The notes beneath the pieces were generated by a model. That model searched no databases, had not been told where the DNA came from, and saw only the letters and a list, made by a program, of their open reading frames with translations. A stretch of 64,000 nt of DNA from Azorhizobium sp965227945 (GTDB taxonomy: Bacteria > Pseudomonadota > Alphaproteobacteria > Rhizobiales > Xanthobacteraceae): contig CBDDGQ010000005.1 of NCBI GenBank assembly GCA_965227945.1, positions 1,116,001-1,180,000 on the forward strand, read 5' to 3'. This document shows, in pieces, positions 43,310 through 52,479 of the stretch (the stretch's first letter is position 1; each line of letters begins with the position of its first letter). The translations under genes and the position numbers were made by a program.

Positions 43310-43608
43310 TGGCGCGTTTCCTGTTTTTGCGAGGCGGAGCCTCTGGACCTGATCCGACGGGCGAGAAAACGCCCGTTGGACCGTCGAGACGCAAGGTAGC
43401 GGCTGGGGCGGCCGCCGTCACGGCTGCCTCTATCCCGCGCGCGTGTTGGGCCGGCACCATCCACAGGTCCGGATCGTGGACCACGCCAAGGGGCGCACTC
43501 GGTGCTATATGCGCGGGCGGCGGCCGGTGCCTGTTCCAGGTGCCGGCGCCCGATGCCGGTTCTTCTCCCACCCTGTGGCGTCACGCCCGCAACTTCAGGA
43601 ATGCCCCC

Positions 43609-43953
43609 ATGACCATCGTCCGCCTCGACAAGGGCGCCCGCATGAGCGAAGCCGTGATCCACGGCAACACCGTCTATCTGGCCGGCCAGGTGGGTGAAGG
43701 CGCCGACGTCGGCGCCCAGACCCGCGACGTGCTGGCCTCCATCGATGCGCTGCTGGAGCGCGCCGGCACCAGCAAGGCCAACATCCTCTCCGCCACCATC
43801 TGGCTGTCGGACATGGCCAATTTCGCCGCCATGAACGCCGTGTGGGACGCCTGGGTGGATAAGGACAATCCCCCGGCCCGCGCCACCAGCGAAGGCCGCC
43901 TCGCTGCGCCGAAGTATCTGGTGGAAATCATCATCGTCGCCGCCCGCCCCTGA
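43609..43953 (+). CDS. RidA family enamine/imine deaminase-like protein
   Basis: A 114-residue protein of the YjgF/YER057c/UK114 family, which releases ammonia from reactive 2-aminoacrylate and related imines. The conserved Arg is visible in NPPARATSEG and the C-terminal VEIIIVAARP matches. AGGA lies eight bases before the ATG. It is followed by a 34-base palindrome and an unusual SDR on the same strand, so the two may form a small operon. In RidA proteins such imines come from PLP and amino-acid oxidase enzymes, both abundant in this window. Confidence 0.88.
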   Translation: MTIVRLDKGARMSEAVIHGNTVYLAGQVGEGADVGAQTRDVLASIDALLERAGTSKANILSATIWLSDMANFAAMNAVWDAWVDKDNPPARATSEGRLAAPKYLVEIIIVAARP

Positions 43954-43964
43954 GGCCGGGCGCC

Positions 43965-43998
43965 ATCGGCGTGCGCAGCCCGGGCTGCGCGCGCCGAT
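43965..43998. repeat. 34-base near-perfect palindrome after the RidA-like gene
   Basis: Two 17-base arms (first arm ATCGGCGTGCGCAGCCC) pair with a single G-U and no spacer, starting 12 bases past the RidA-family stop. It is hairpin-forming but lacks a U-run. It could be a terminator, a protein-binding site or a REP-like element. Confidence 0.5.
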
Positions 43999-44067
43999 TG
44001 ACGGGCGTGCGCCCCACACGCCAGATACGCGGGTGCCGCCATCGGCGGTCAGGGACATGAGGACGAA

Positions 44068-44769
44068 ATGGCGGAGAAAGTTGCAATCATCACCGCTGGC
44101 GGCAGCGGCATGGGCGCCGGCGCGGCGCGCAAGCTGGCCAGTGAGGGCTTCAAGGTCGCCATCCTGTCCTCGTCGGGCAAGGGCGAGGCCCTGGCGCAGG
44201 GGCTTGGGGGCATCGGGGTCACCGGATCGAACCAGTCCAATGACGATCTCCAGCGGCTGGTGGATGCGACGATGGCCCGCTGGGGCCGCATCGATGCCCT
44301 GGTGAACAGCGCCGGCCACGGTCCGCGGGCACCCCTGCTCGATCTCACCGATGACGACTGGCACCGCGGCATGGAGGTCTATTTCCTCAATGTGGTGCGG
44401 CCGACCCGGCTGGTGACGCCGATCATGCAGGCGCAGAAGTCTGGATCCATCGTCAACATCTCCACCTTCGCGACGTTCGAGCCCGATCCGGTGTTTCCCA
44501 CCTCCGGGGTGTTCCGGGCGGGCCTGGCCGCCTTCACCAAGCTGTTCTCCGACCGCTATGCGGCTGACAATATTCGCATGAACAACGTGCTGCCCGGCTT
44601 CATCGACAGCCTGCCGGAAAAGCAGGAGTTCCGCAGCCGCATTCCCATGGGTCGCTATGGCACCGTGGAGGAGGTGGCCGATGTGATTGCGTTGCTGGCC
44701 ACCGACCGCGGCGGCTACATCACCGGACAGAATATTCGGGTGGATGGCGGCATCACCCGCTCGGTGTGA
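44068..44769 (+). CDS. SDR-family protein lacking the catalytic Tyr and Lys
   Basis: A 233-residue SDR-fold protein. The cofactor motif is TAGGSGMG and Ser132 (NISTFA) is present. At the YxxxK positions it has Ser146 and Arg150 (PTSGVFRAGL), and NNAG reads NSAG. The C-terminal GYITGQNIRVDGG motif is intact, so the fold is likely normal. Without Tyr/Lys it is unlikely to be a classical dehydrogenase. A subgroup of SDR proteins with FRAGL-type motifs may catalyse other chemistry or act as regulators. It follows the RidA gene by 114 bases on the same strand. Confidence 0.88.
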   Translation: MAEKVAIITAGGSGMGAGAARKLASEGFKVAILSSSGKGEALAQGLGGIGVTGSNQSNDDLQRLVDATMARWGRIDALVNSAGHGPRAPLLDLTDDDWHRGMEVYFLNVVRPTRLVTPIMQAQKSGSIVNISTFATFEPDPVFPTSGVFRAGLAAFTKLFSDRYAADNIRMNNVLPGFIDSLPEKQEFRSRIPMGRYGTVEEVADVIALLATDRGGYITGQNIRVDGGITRSV

Positions 44770-44942
44770 TCCGCTACACTTGATTTGCGGAAGTCCGTAT
44801 TGTCGCCTTCCGATATGGCGCTGATTTAAGGTCAAGACTTAGCTTGCAATTCAATTTTCGGGGATATTGGACTCGGCCATCGTCGGATGTGTACATCTAG
44901 GGAAAGTCGCCAGAGTTTCCTGGATGTCGCTCCGAGGCCCCT

Positions 44943-45812
44943 ATGCCGACACTCGATTTTGATGTCGATTACTACCGTGCTACCTATCAGGATATTTCCG
45001 GTTTCGACGCCGTCGCCGCCGAGACGCATTTTCGGGATTATGGAATCGGCGAGGGTCGCATGGGCACGCCCGGTGGCCTGCGGGAGGAGTTCGTCGCGCA
45101 GTTCCCCACCGACGGCCTGCTGCTGGAGATCGGCCCGTTCGCGGGGCCAACCGCCCACGGGCCGCATGTGCGTTATGCGGATGTCCTCTCGCAGGATCAG
45201 TTGCGGGCCCGTGCGACGGCCAATGGCATCGACCCGACGGGGTGCCCGGAAATCCATTATGTGCTGCACGACTTCGACCTGAACCGCATCCCCGACACCT
45301 TCAAGGGGATCGTCAGCAGTCACTGCGTCGAACATCAGCCCGATCTGGTGGCCCATTTCCAGGCGGTCGAGCGTCTCCTGGAGCCGGGTGGGCGCTACTT
45401 CCTGCTGGTGCCGGACAAGCGCTATTGCTTCGACCATTTCCTGCCCGAGAGCAGCATCGCCGACGTGATGACCGCGCATCTGCGCGGAAATACGGTGCAC
45501 GATGTGGGCAGCATCATCGAGCACTGGGCCATGACCACCCACAATGACAGCGAGCGGCATTGGCGCGGCGATCATGGCCGCCCCAACCTCGATGACAGCA
45601 CCGAGCAACTGGCAAAAGCCATCGCCGCCTATCAGGCCGCCCCCGGCACCTACATCGACGTCCATGCCTGGCAGTTCACCCCGGTCTCCTTCGCCCGCAT
45701 CGTCGAACTGCTCCATGACGTGGGGCTGACCCGTCTGCGCCCCACGGGGGTCCACAACACGCCTTGGGGCCGCAACGAATTCTGCATCCCGCTGGAAAAG
45801 GCCGCGGACTGA
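44943..45812 (+). CDS. SAM-dependent methyltransferase with N-terminal polysaccharide-type repeat
   Basis: A 289-residue protein. Motif I is LLLEIGPFAGPT (about residue 60) and a later region reads LEPGGRYFLLVPDKRYCF, both class I methyltransferase features. Residues 8-40 (DYYRATYQDISGFDAV..HFRDYGIGEGR) match a short motif often found at the ends of glycan-modifying methyltransferases and glycosyltransferases. This points to methylation of a surface sugar or lipid. The upstream 170 bases and first codons are less GC-rich than their surroundings, a hint of transfer. No glycan gene cluster adjoins it. A terminator-like hairpin follows its stop. Confidence 0.85.
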   Translation: MPTLDFDVDYYRATYQDISGFDAVAAETHFRDYGIGEGRMGTPGGLREEFVAQFPTDGLLLEIGPFAGPTAHGPHVRYADVLSQDQLRARATANGIDPTGCPEIHYVLHDFDLNRIPDTFKGIVSSHCVEHQPDLVAHFQAVERLLEPGGRYFLLVPDKRYCFDHFLPESSIADVMTAHLRGNTVHDVGSIIEHWAMTTHNDSERHWRGDHGRPNLDDSTEQLAKAIAAYQAAPGTYIDVHAWQFTPVSFARIVELLHDVGLTRLRPTGVHNTPWGRNEFCIPLEKAAD

Positions 45813-45835
45813 CCGGAGGCCGGCTGGCCTCCGGT
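45812..45835. terminator. Terminator-like hairpin between convergent genes
   Basis: Perfect 10-bp arms ACCGGAGGCC/GGCCTCCGGT with a four-base loop, starting at the methyltransferase stop and ending nine bases before the convergent Ldh2-type stop. There is no U-run on either side. Confidence 0.6.
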
Positions 45836-45843
45836 TCAAGAGC

Positions 45844-46869
45844 CTACCCGGCTAGGGCGGACAGGCGCTCCATCAGAGTCCGCGGGATTTGCACGCCATC
45901 CTTCGCCGTGCGCAGCCGCGCCTGGGCGCGGCGCTGGCCGGGCAGGCGGGCGCCCTCCTGTTCGGTGATGGCCGCGAACAGATGGGCGAGGCGCCCCGCG
46001 GCATCCGGCCCGGCCAACGGGCCGGGATCGATGGCGACAAAGAACTGGCCGGTGCGGGGCGAACCGCCCTGGTTGTCGGCGAAGGACGAGGCGTCGATGG
46101 ACAGGCTCGCCCCCGTCAGCCAGGCGGCGAGGAGTTCCACCAGCAAGGCGAGGCCGGCGCCCTTGTGCCCGCCGGAGGGAACCATGGTGCCGCCATTCAG
46201 CGCCGCCTTGGGGTCGGTGGTGGGCCCGCCGTTCGTGTCCAGCGCCCAACCGAGGGGAATGGCTTCCCCGCGCTGATCGTGGACGACAATTTCGCTCTTG
46301 GCCACGACGCTGGAGGACTGGTCCAGAACCAAGGGTGCTTCGCCGCCGCGGGGGACCGCCAGCGCGATGGGATTGGTGCCGAACACCGGCCGCGTCCCGC
46401 CCACCGGGGCTATGGAGGCCGGGGCATTGACGAAGCCCAGCGCCAGAAAGCCCGCCGCCGCGATCCGCTCCACATGGTAGCCGACCACGCCGCAATTGTA
46501 GGAATTGGTCACCGCCAGCGCCGCGAGGCCCTGGCTGCGTGCCGCCTCGAACAGGGCCGGCAGGCCGAGATCGATGGCGGGATGGGCAAATCCGTCCGCC
46601 GCATCCACCCGCACCAAGGCCGGGCGCGGGCAGGAGAGGATGGGGGTTGCCGCCCCGTCGATCTTGCCCACCTTGGCATGGGCACAATAGGTGGGCAGGC
46701 GGGCGAGGCCATGGCTGTGCACGCCCTCCGCCTCCGCCGCCACCACCGAGGCGGTGACGGAGCGCGCATTGGCCTCGCTCACGCCGCTGGCGGTGAGGGT
46801 GCGGAAGGTGAGGTCGTCCACCTCCGCCAGGGTCAGCGCAACCATGGGGGTGGAAGCCGGGGCGCTCAT
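45844..46869 (-). CDS. Malate/L-lactate dehydrogenase-like (Ldh2/YlbC family) NAD(P) oxidoreductase
   Basis: A 341-residue enzyme. The catalytic His is in EGVHSHGLARLP and the cofactor loop region includes GTNPIALAVP and GGHKGAGLALL. The family covers 2-hydroxyacid and ureidoglycolate dehydrogenases and imine reductases (delta1-piperideine-2-carboxylate reductase). It is the last gene of the hyuA-hyuB operon, overlapping hyuB as ATGA. Oxidising a 2-hydroxy acid, or reducing a cyclic imine, produced after ring opening would fit. Confidence 0.9.
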   Translation of the reverse strand: MSAPASTPMVALTLAEVDDLTFRTLTASGVSEANARSVTASVVAAEAEGVHSHGLARLPTYCAHAKVGKIDGAATPILSCPRPALVRVDAADGFAHPAIDLGLPALFEAARSQGLAALAVTNSYNCGVVGYHVERIAAAGFLALGFVNAPASIAPVGGTRPVFGTNPIALAVPRGGEAPLVLDQSSSVVAKSEIVVHDQRGEAIPLGWALDTNGGPTTDPKAALNGGTMVPSGGHKGAGLALLVELLAAWLTGASLSIDASSFADNQGGSPRTGQFFVAIDPGPLAGPDAAGRLAHLFAAITEQEGARLPGQRRAQARLRTAKDGVQIPRTLMERLSALAG

Positions 46870-48560
46870 GCCGCCACCCCTTCGCCCGCAACCACCACCG
46901 CGCCATAAAGGGCGCGGGCGGCTTGCGGCGTTACCAGCCCTTCGGCCAGATCCTCCGCGAGGCGGGCGGGATCGCGATCCGCCGGATTGCCAAAGCCACC
47001 GCCACCCGAGGTCTTGATGGTCACGGTGTCACCAGCGGCGAGCGGGATGCCGGAGACCTTGGAGCGCAGGCTCTCCGACCGGCCGTCCGCATGGGTGACG
47101 GTGGTGCTGCTGAGCGAGCCGGGCTGGCCACCCTTGATGCCATAGGGGGCAAAGCGGAAGCGCTCGAAATTGGTGGAGAGCGATCCTTCCGCCGCCTCCA
47201 GCCGAAACTCGCGCACCAGCCCCAACCCGCCGCGATGCTCCCCCGCCCCGCCGCTGTCGGGCAACAGACCGTAGCGGGTGAACACCACCGGATATTTGGC
47301 CTCCACCATCTCGATGGGGGCATTGGTGTTGTTGTGGAGACCGCAGGACAAAGCGCTGGCGCCATCCCCGCCCGCATGGCCGCCCCAGCCGCCGACCTCG
47401 ATGTCGAAATAGACCTGCCGCCGGGCATTGGGCGGAACAATGGACAGGGCATAGACATACGAGATGGCGTAATAGGCCGCCGGGATCCGCTCCGGGGCGA
47501 TCTGCGCCAAAGCGCCGAACACGCAGGTGGCGATGCGGTGGTTCACCACCATCCGCCCAGCCACCGGGGCGGGGAATTGGGCGTTTACGACGCTGCCGAC
47601 GGGGAGGTTCACATTGACCGGTCTGTAACACCCGGAATTGGCCGGAATTTCGGAGCCAAGCGCCGCCAACAATGCGTAATACACAGCCGAACAGGTCATG
47701 GCCGGCGTGTTGTTTACCGGCCCGCGCACCTGCGGGCTGGAACCGGTGAAGTCCAGTGCGATGGTATCGCCGACCTTGGTGATGGTGATCTCGAGGCGGA
47801 TCGGCTCCTCCGACTGGCCGTCGTCATCCACCGTCTCCACGAAGGTGGCGGTGCCATCCGGCAAAGCGGCGATGGCCGCCCGCATCATCTTCTCCGAGCC
47901 GTCCAGGATTGCCGCCATGGCCCCTGCCAGAGGGCCGTTGCCATACTTCTGCGCCACCCGGGACACCGCCCGCGCGCCGATGCCCAGGGCCGCGATCTGG
48001 GCATTGAGATCGCCCCGCGTCTCATCCGGCTGGCGCACATTGTAGAGCAGCATCTCGAACACGCCGGTGTTCAGAACGCCCTTGTCCACCAGGCGCAGCG
48101 GCGGAATGCGGATGCCCTCGTGGAAGATCTCGGTGGCCGCCGCATAGTAAGAACCGGCCGCTCCACCGCCCACGTCCACATGATGGCAAAGCGTGCCGAC
48201 GATGGCCACCCGCTCTCCATTCACGAACACCGGGCGGAAGGTCTGGATGTCGGGCAGATGCTGGCCGCCGGCATAAGGATCATTGGTCACGATGACATCG
48301 CCATCGTCCCAGCTCTCCAGCGGGATATGGCGCTCCAGCACCGTCTTCAGGCAGTCCGACATGGAGTTGAGATGCACCGGGATGCGCGCCGACTGGGCGA
48401 TGTTGCGGCCCTGGGCGTCGAACACGGCGGTGGAGAAATCCAGGATTTCCCGCACCACCGTGGAGCGGCTGGTGCGCCAGATGGTGATGCTCATTTCCTC
48501 GGCGGCAGCGACCAGCGCATTGCGGATCACTTCGAGACGGACGGGATCAAAGTCGCTCAT
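46866..48560 (-). CDS. hyuB: Hydantoinase B/oxoprolinase family subunit (HyuB)
   Basis: A 564-residue HyuB-type subunit, the ring-hydrolysing partner of HyuA in ATP-dependent N-methylhydantoinases and 5-oxoprolinases (and a component of acetone and acetophenone carboxylases). Landmarks are LEVIRNALVAAAEEM, GDVIVTNDPYAGGQHLPD, HHVDVGG and the Gly-rich SGGGGFGNPADRDP tail. The ATG at 48560 has GAGG six bases upstream. It lies eight bases after hyuA and overlaps the dehydrogenase gene. No carboxylase gamma subunit is present, which favours hydrolysis over carboxylation. Confidence 0.93.
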   Translation of the reverse strand: MSDFDPVRLEVIRNALVAAAEEMSITIWRTSRSTVVREILDFSTAVFDAQGRNIAQSARIPVHLNSMSDCLKTVLERHIPLESWDDGDVIVTNDPYAGGQHLPDIQTFRPVFVNGERVAIVGTLCHHVDVGGGAAGSYYAAATEIFHEGIRIPPLRLVDKGVLNTGVFEMLLYNVRQPDETRGDLNAQIAALGIGARAVSRVAQKYGNGPLAGAMAAILDGSEKMMRAAIAALPDGTATFVETVDDDGQSEEPIRLEITITKVGDTIALDFTGSSPQVRGPVNNTPAMTCSAVYYALLAALGSEIPANSGCYRPVNVNLPVGSVVNAQFPAPVAGRMVVNHRIATCVFGALAQIAPERIPAAYYAISYVYALSIVPPNARRQVYFDIEVGGWGGHAGGDGASALSCGLHNNTNAPIEMVEAKYPVVFTRYGLLPDSGGAGEHRGGLGLVREFRLEAAEGSLSTNFERFRFAPYGIKGGQPGSLSSTTVTHADGRSESLRSKVSGIPLAAGDTVTIKTSGGGGFGNPADRDPARLAEDLAEGLVTPQAARALYGAVVVAGEGVAA

Positions 48561-48568
48561 GGGGGGCC

Positions 48569-50617
48569 TCAATGGGTGGCGGCGCGGATGGCGATCAGCG
48601 CGCCGGAGGCGTGCGCGCTGAGGGTCCAGCCGGCGGGAAGATACGTGGCGGTATAGGTTTCCTCGATCACGGCCGGGCCGGGCACCGGGGCGGTGCCGAT
48701 GGCCTCGCGGGACCAGATGGGGGTGTCCACCGCACCGCCGCGTCCATGCACCGGGCGGGTGTGGGGGGCAGCGCCAGGGGCGGCCGCATCGGCGGGGGCG
48801 GGCGCCGGCTTGGCGAGGCGGCCGATGGCGGTGAGGCGCAGGGCTACCACCTCCACCGGAACGCTGGGCTCGTCATAGGAGAAACGCTGGCGGTGCAAAG
48901 CGTGGAAGGCGGCCGTGGCATTGGCCACCCCGGTCGCGGAAAAATCCGCCCAATCCAGCGGCACCCGCAGGTCGAAGGCCTGGCCGGCGTAGCGCAGGTC
49001 CACCGCCCATGCGAAGGCGCAATCCTGCGGCCGGACGCCGTCTTCCGCCAGCAGCCGATTGGCCTCGGCGGCGAGATTCTGCGCCCGTTGCGCCATCTGC
49101 GGGGCGAGGTCCGCGAACAGGCCGATCTGGGTGGCGGACAGATCGTGGGTGATGTCCGACCACAGGATTCCCCAGGCGGACAGCGTGGAGGCGTGGGCGG
49201 GGAAGATCACCTTGCCCATGCCCAGCTCTTCCGCCACCTCGCACGCATGCACTCCACCGGCGCCGCCGAAGGAGAGCAGAGCGAAGTCCTCCGGGTCCAT
49301 GCCTTTCTCGAACAGGCTCAGGCGGATGGCGGTGGCCAGGCTCGAATTGGTGACGGCGATGACGCCGGCCGCGGTCTGGTCCACGGAGAGGCCGAGCTTG
49401 CCGGAGACCTCCTCGGCGGCGCTGGCGGCGGCGGCGCGGTCGAGGGCCATTTCGCCGCCCATGAAGCTGGCGCCGTCGAGGCGGCCCAGCAGCAGATTGG
49501 CGTCGGTCACGGTGAGGCGCTGTCCGCCGCGCCCATAGCAGGCCGGGCCGGGCTCGGCGCCGGCGCTGTGGGGGCCGATGCGTAGGCGGCCGCCGTCATC
49601 CACCCAGGCGATGGAGCCGCCACCGGCACCGATGGTGCGCATCTCGATCATGGGCAGGCGCACGGGCAGGCCGTCCACCTCGCCCTCATTGACCATGGAG
49701 ACGCTGCCGTCATGGACGACGGAGACGTCGAAGCTGGTGCCGCCCATGTCCACGGCCACGAGATTGGGCTCGTCCAGTTCGGCGGAGAGGCGCTTGGCGG
49801 CCGCAGCGCCGCCGCTGGGTCCGGAGAGCAGCAGGCGGGCCGGCTCGCGCCCGGCCTTGCTCAGGCCGCAGACGCCGCCGTTGGATTGCACCAGATAGAC
49901 CTGGGTCTGCGGCACTTCTTCGTTGAGCTTGCCGGCGAGGCGGTCGGTATAGGTCTGCACCACCGGCACCAGAAGCGCGTTGAGCACCGTGGTGGACATG
50001 CGCTCGTATTCGCGCAGCTCCGGCGAGATGTCGCTGGAGAGCGAAATGGCAACGCCCGGCAGCAGGTCGCGCAGGATCTCGCCGGCGCGGCGCTCGTGGC
50101 AGGCGTTGGCATAAGCGTTGAGGAAGCACACCGCCACCGACTTCACCCCCGCCTCGCGCAATTTGCCGGCGAGGAAGGCGACGGCGCGATCATCCAGCGC
50201 CGTGATGATGCGGCCGTCGGCACCGATGCGCTCGGGCAGGCCGAAGCACAGGCGGCGCTTCACCAAGGGCGCGGCGGGCGCGGCGGTGATGGCATAGACA
50301 TCGGTGCGGCCATGGCGGCCGATCTGCATCACGTCCTCGAAGCCGGCGGTGGTGACCACCGCGCCCAAGGGCAGCTTGCGCTCCAGCACCGCATTGGTGG
50401 CGATGGTGGTGCCGTGCAGCAGATATTGCACCTGGTCCAGCGAGAAGCCGAAGCGCCGGCTGGCCTCCTGGATGCCGGTGATCAGGCCGATGGAGGGATC
50501 GGACGGGGTGCTCGGCGTCTTCATCTGGTGAATCTGGCCGGTCGCCGCATCAAGGATCTCGATGTCGGTGAAGGTGCCGCCGATATCGACGGCGATGCGG
50601 ATGCCTGTGGCGGTCAT
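48569..50617 (-). CDS. hyuA: Hydantoinase A/oxoprolinase family subunit (HyuA)
   Basis: A 682-residue actin-fold ATPase subunit. The phosphate-binding motif DIGGTFTD is at about residue 10, with HGTTIATNAVLER, LSGPSGGAAAAK and VDMGGTSFDVSV following. It activates the ring carbonyl with ATP so that HyuB can hydrolyse it. The ATG at 50617 gives the standard family start. The 183 bases before it contain no gene; the frame open to 50716 is not coding by N-terminal comparison. Candidate substrates are N-methylhydantoin, 5-oxoproline or another lactam. Confidence 0.93.
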   Translation of the reverse strand: MTATGIRIAVDIGGTFTDIEILDAATGQIHQMKTPSTPSDPSIGLITGIQEASRRFGFSLDQVQYLLHGTTIATNAVLERKLPLGAVVTTAGFEDVMQIGRHGRTDVYAITAAPAAPLVKRRLCFGLPERIGADGRIITALDDRAVAFLAGKLREAGVKSVAVCFLNAYANACHERRAGEILRDLLPGVAISLSSDISPELREYERMSTTVLNALLVPVVQTYTDRLAGKLNEEVPQTQVYLVQSNGGVCGLSKAGREPARLLLSGPSGGAAAAKRLSAELDEPNLVAVDMGGTSFDVSVVHDGSVSMVNEGEVDGLPVRLPMIEMRTIGAGGGSIAWVDDGGRLRIGPHSAGAEPGPACYGRGGQRLTVTDANLLLGRLDGASFMGGEMALDRAAAASAAEEVSGKLGLSVDQTAAGVIAVTNSSLATAIRLSLFEKGMDPEDFALLSFGGAGGVHACEVAEELGMGKVIFPAHASTLSAWGILWSDITHDLSATQIGLFADLAPQMAQRAQNLAAEANRLLAEDGVRPQDCAFAWAVDLRYAGQAFDLRVPLDWADFSATGVANATAAFHALHRQRFSYDEPSVPVEVVALRLTAIGRLAKPAPAPADAAAPGAAPHTRPVHGRGGAVDTPIWSREAIGTAPVPGPAVIEETYTATYLPAGWTLSAHASGALIAIRAATH

Positions 50618-50783
50618 GGGGCGGGTCTCACGGATGCGCGGCTTCGCGGTTTCAGGGGCAAGCCCTCCCCTGTCCCGCGCCAGGGGCGCAGGTGGGGGCA
50701 GGCTCTTGAAGGACAAGGCGGTTAGGGCGGCGGCGGCCGCTCAGCAGTCGGGTGCGGCTGGGATCATGGGGCTCCCTTCGCGT

Positions 50784-50814
50784 TCATTTGACGAAGGCCG
50801 TCATTTGACAAAGG
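50784..50814. repeat. Tandem duplication around a permease stop codon
   Basis: TCATTTGACGAAGG (50784-50797) and TCATTTGACAAAGG (50801-50814) differ by one base and are spaced 17 bases apart. The second copy contains the stop of the 50801 permease gene on the minus strand; the first sits just past it. It looks like a small local duplication of the gene end. Confidence 0.6.
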
Positions 50815-51595
50815 TCTTGGCAAGGCCGGCGGTGCGGTCCACCACCACGACGACCACCAGGGTCAGCACCACCAGCAGCACGGAGAGCGCCGCCACCATG
50901 GGGTCGGCCTGCTGTTCCACATGGTGATACATGGCCACCGGCAAGGTGGAGATGCGCGGCCCGGTCATGAAGAGGGACAGCACCACCTCGTCGAACGAGA
51001 CCAGGAAACAGAGCGCCGCGGTGGAGACCATGCCGGAGCGCATCATCGGCAGGGTCACCCGGAAGAACACCGTCAGCGGCGGCGCGCCCAAGGTGGAGGC
51101 GGCTTCTTCCACCGGGATCGGCAAGGTGACGAGCGCCGTGCTCAGCACCCGAACCGCATAGGGCAAGGTGACGATGAGATGGGCGATCACCAGTCCCTGG
51201 AAGGTGCCCAGCAAGCCCAGCGGCGCGAACACCAGCAGGATGGCGAGGCCCAGCACGATGGTGGGCAGCAGCAGCGGCGCGGTGAACAGGCTGCCGAGGA
51301 CTTCCGAACCCGGCGGCTTCAGCCGCACCAGGGCATAGGCCGCCGGCAGGCCCAGCACCAGCGAGAGCAGGGTCACCACCAGCGCCAGCACGATGCTGAC
51401 GGAAAAGGCGGCGGTCATCTGCACATCCTTGAAGATGGCGCCGTACCATTTCACGCTCCAGCTCGACGGCGGGAAGGCCATATAGGCATCACCGCTGAAC
51501 GAGATGGGCAGCACCACGAGAAGTGGCGCCAGCAGGAACAGGAACATCACCAAGGCGGAAGCCTTGAGCATCGGCGAGATGGGGCGTTCGTCCAT
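50801..51595 (-). CDS. ABC transporter permease (PotC/spermidine-putrescine type)
   Basis: A 264-residue permease with six helices. The EAA loop is visible at VEEAASTLGAPPLTVFFRVT. The ATG at 51595 has GAGAGG seven bases upstream and lies 11 bases after the preceding permease stop. The frame is open far upstream, but that part is not this gene. Family members import polyamines, iron, opines or phosphonates; here the hydantoinase operon suggests a cyclic amide or amino-acid derivative. Confidence 0.92.
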   Translation of the reverse strand: MDERPISPMLKASALVMFLFLLAPLLVVLPISFSGDAYMAFPPSSWSVKWYGAIFKDVQMTAAFSVSIVLALVVTLLSLVLGLPAAYALVRLKPPGSEVLGSLFTAPLLLPTIVLGLAILLVFAPLGLLGTFQGLVIAHLIVTLPYAVRVLSTALVTLPIPVEEAASTLGAPPLTVFFRVTLPMMRSGMVSTAALCFLVSFDEVVLSLFMTGPRISTLPVAMYHHVEQQADPMVAALSVLLVVLTLVVVVVVDRTAGLAKTFVK

Positions 51596-51606
51596 GGTCC
51601 GGCCTC

Positions 51607-52479
51607 TCAGGCGATGCTGCGCAGGGCGCGGGTGTAGAGGGCGAGCGCGGCACCAAACAGCACCAGGACGATCATCGACAGCGTGGCCGCCACCGGCCAG
51701 TTCAGCGTGACGATGGCCTGGTCGTAGATCTCGGTCGCCAGTAGGAAAACCCGGCCGCCGCTGAGCAGCTTGGGGGTGACGAAGGACGAGATGGCCAGCA
51801 CGAAGCACAGAAGGCAGCCCAGCGCCATGCCCGGTGCGGTGAGCGGTACCACCACGCGCCAGAAGGTCTTCAGCGGGCTGGCGCCGAGGGTCAGGGCGGC
51901 TTCCTCGAAACGCGGGTCGAGCCGGCCGAAGCCCGACAGCAGGGCGAGGATCATGTAGGGCATCAGGATCTCGGTGAGCCCGATCACCACGCCGGTCAGG
52001 TTGAACATCAGGCGCGGCGGGGTGATGCCCAGGAAGATCAGTGCGTTGGCGATGAGCCCCTGGCTGGAGAGAATGGCAATCCAGCCATAGGTGCGCACCA
52101 CGGCCGAGGTGAGCAGGGGCGCGATCACCAGCACCAGCAGGATGGTGCGCCACAGGCCCGTGGAGCGGTGCAGATAAAGGGCGATGGGGTAAGAGGCCAG
52201 CAGCGTCAGCAGGGTGATGAACAGGCTGACGCCGACGCTGTTGGCGATGAGATCGAAGGTGAAGCTGTCGCTCAGCACGTTCGCCCAGGTGGCGAGAGAA
52301 AAGCTTTCGATCAGCGCGCCGGTGGCCTGCGACTGCATGAAGGACATGCGCAGCAGGTTCACCACCGGCCACAGGAAGGCGACCGCATTGACCAGCGCGA
52401 TGGGCAGCAGCAGCAGCATGGCCACGCCCGTGGGGCTGATGCGCCGCGCGCCAGGGGCGGGGAGGGCGGTGGCACTCAT
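51607..52479 (-). CDS. ABC transporter permease (PotB type)
   Basis: A 290-residue permease with six or seven helices. The EAA loop is at FEEAALTLGASPLKTFWRVV. Its ATG overlaps the ATPase stop as ATGA. It pairs with 50801-51595 as the transport channel. Confidence 0.93.
   Translation of the reverse strand: MSATALPAPGARRISPTGVAMLLLLPIALVNAVAFLWPVVNLLRMSFMQSQATGALIESFSLATWANVLSDSFTFDLIANSVGVSLFITLLTLLASYPIALYLHRSTGLWRTILLVLVIAPLLTSAVVRTYGWIAILSSQGLIANALIFLGITPPRLMFNLTGVVIGLTEILMPYMILALLSGFGRLDPRFEEAALTLGASPLKTFWRVVVPLTAPGMALGCLLCFVLAISSFVTPKLLSGGRVFLLATEIYDQAIVTLNWPVAATLSMIVLVLFGAALALYTRALRSIA

Noticed and set aside
50801..52372. 523-codon minus-strand frame that would fuse the two permeases
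   Set aside because: Only residues after the ATG at 51595 look like a permease; the upstream part is the other permease gene read in a wrong frame.
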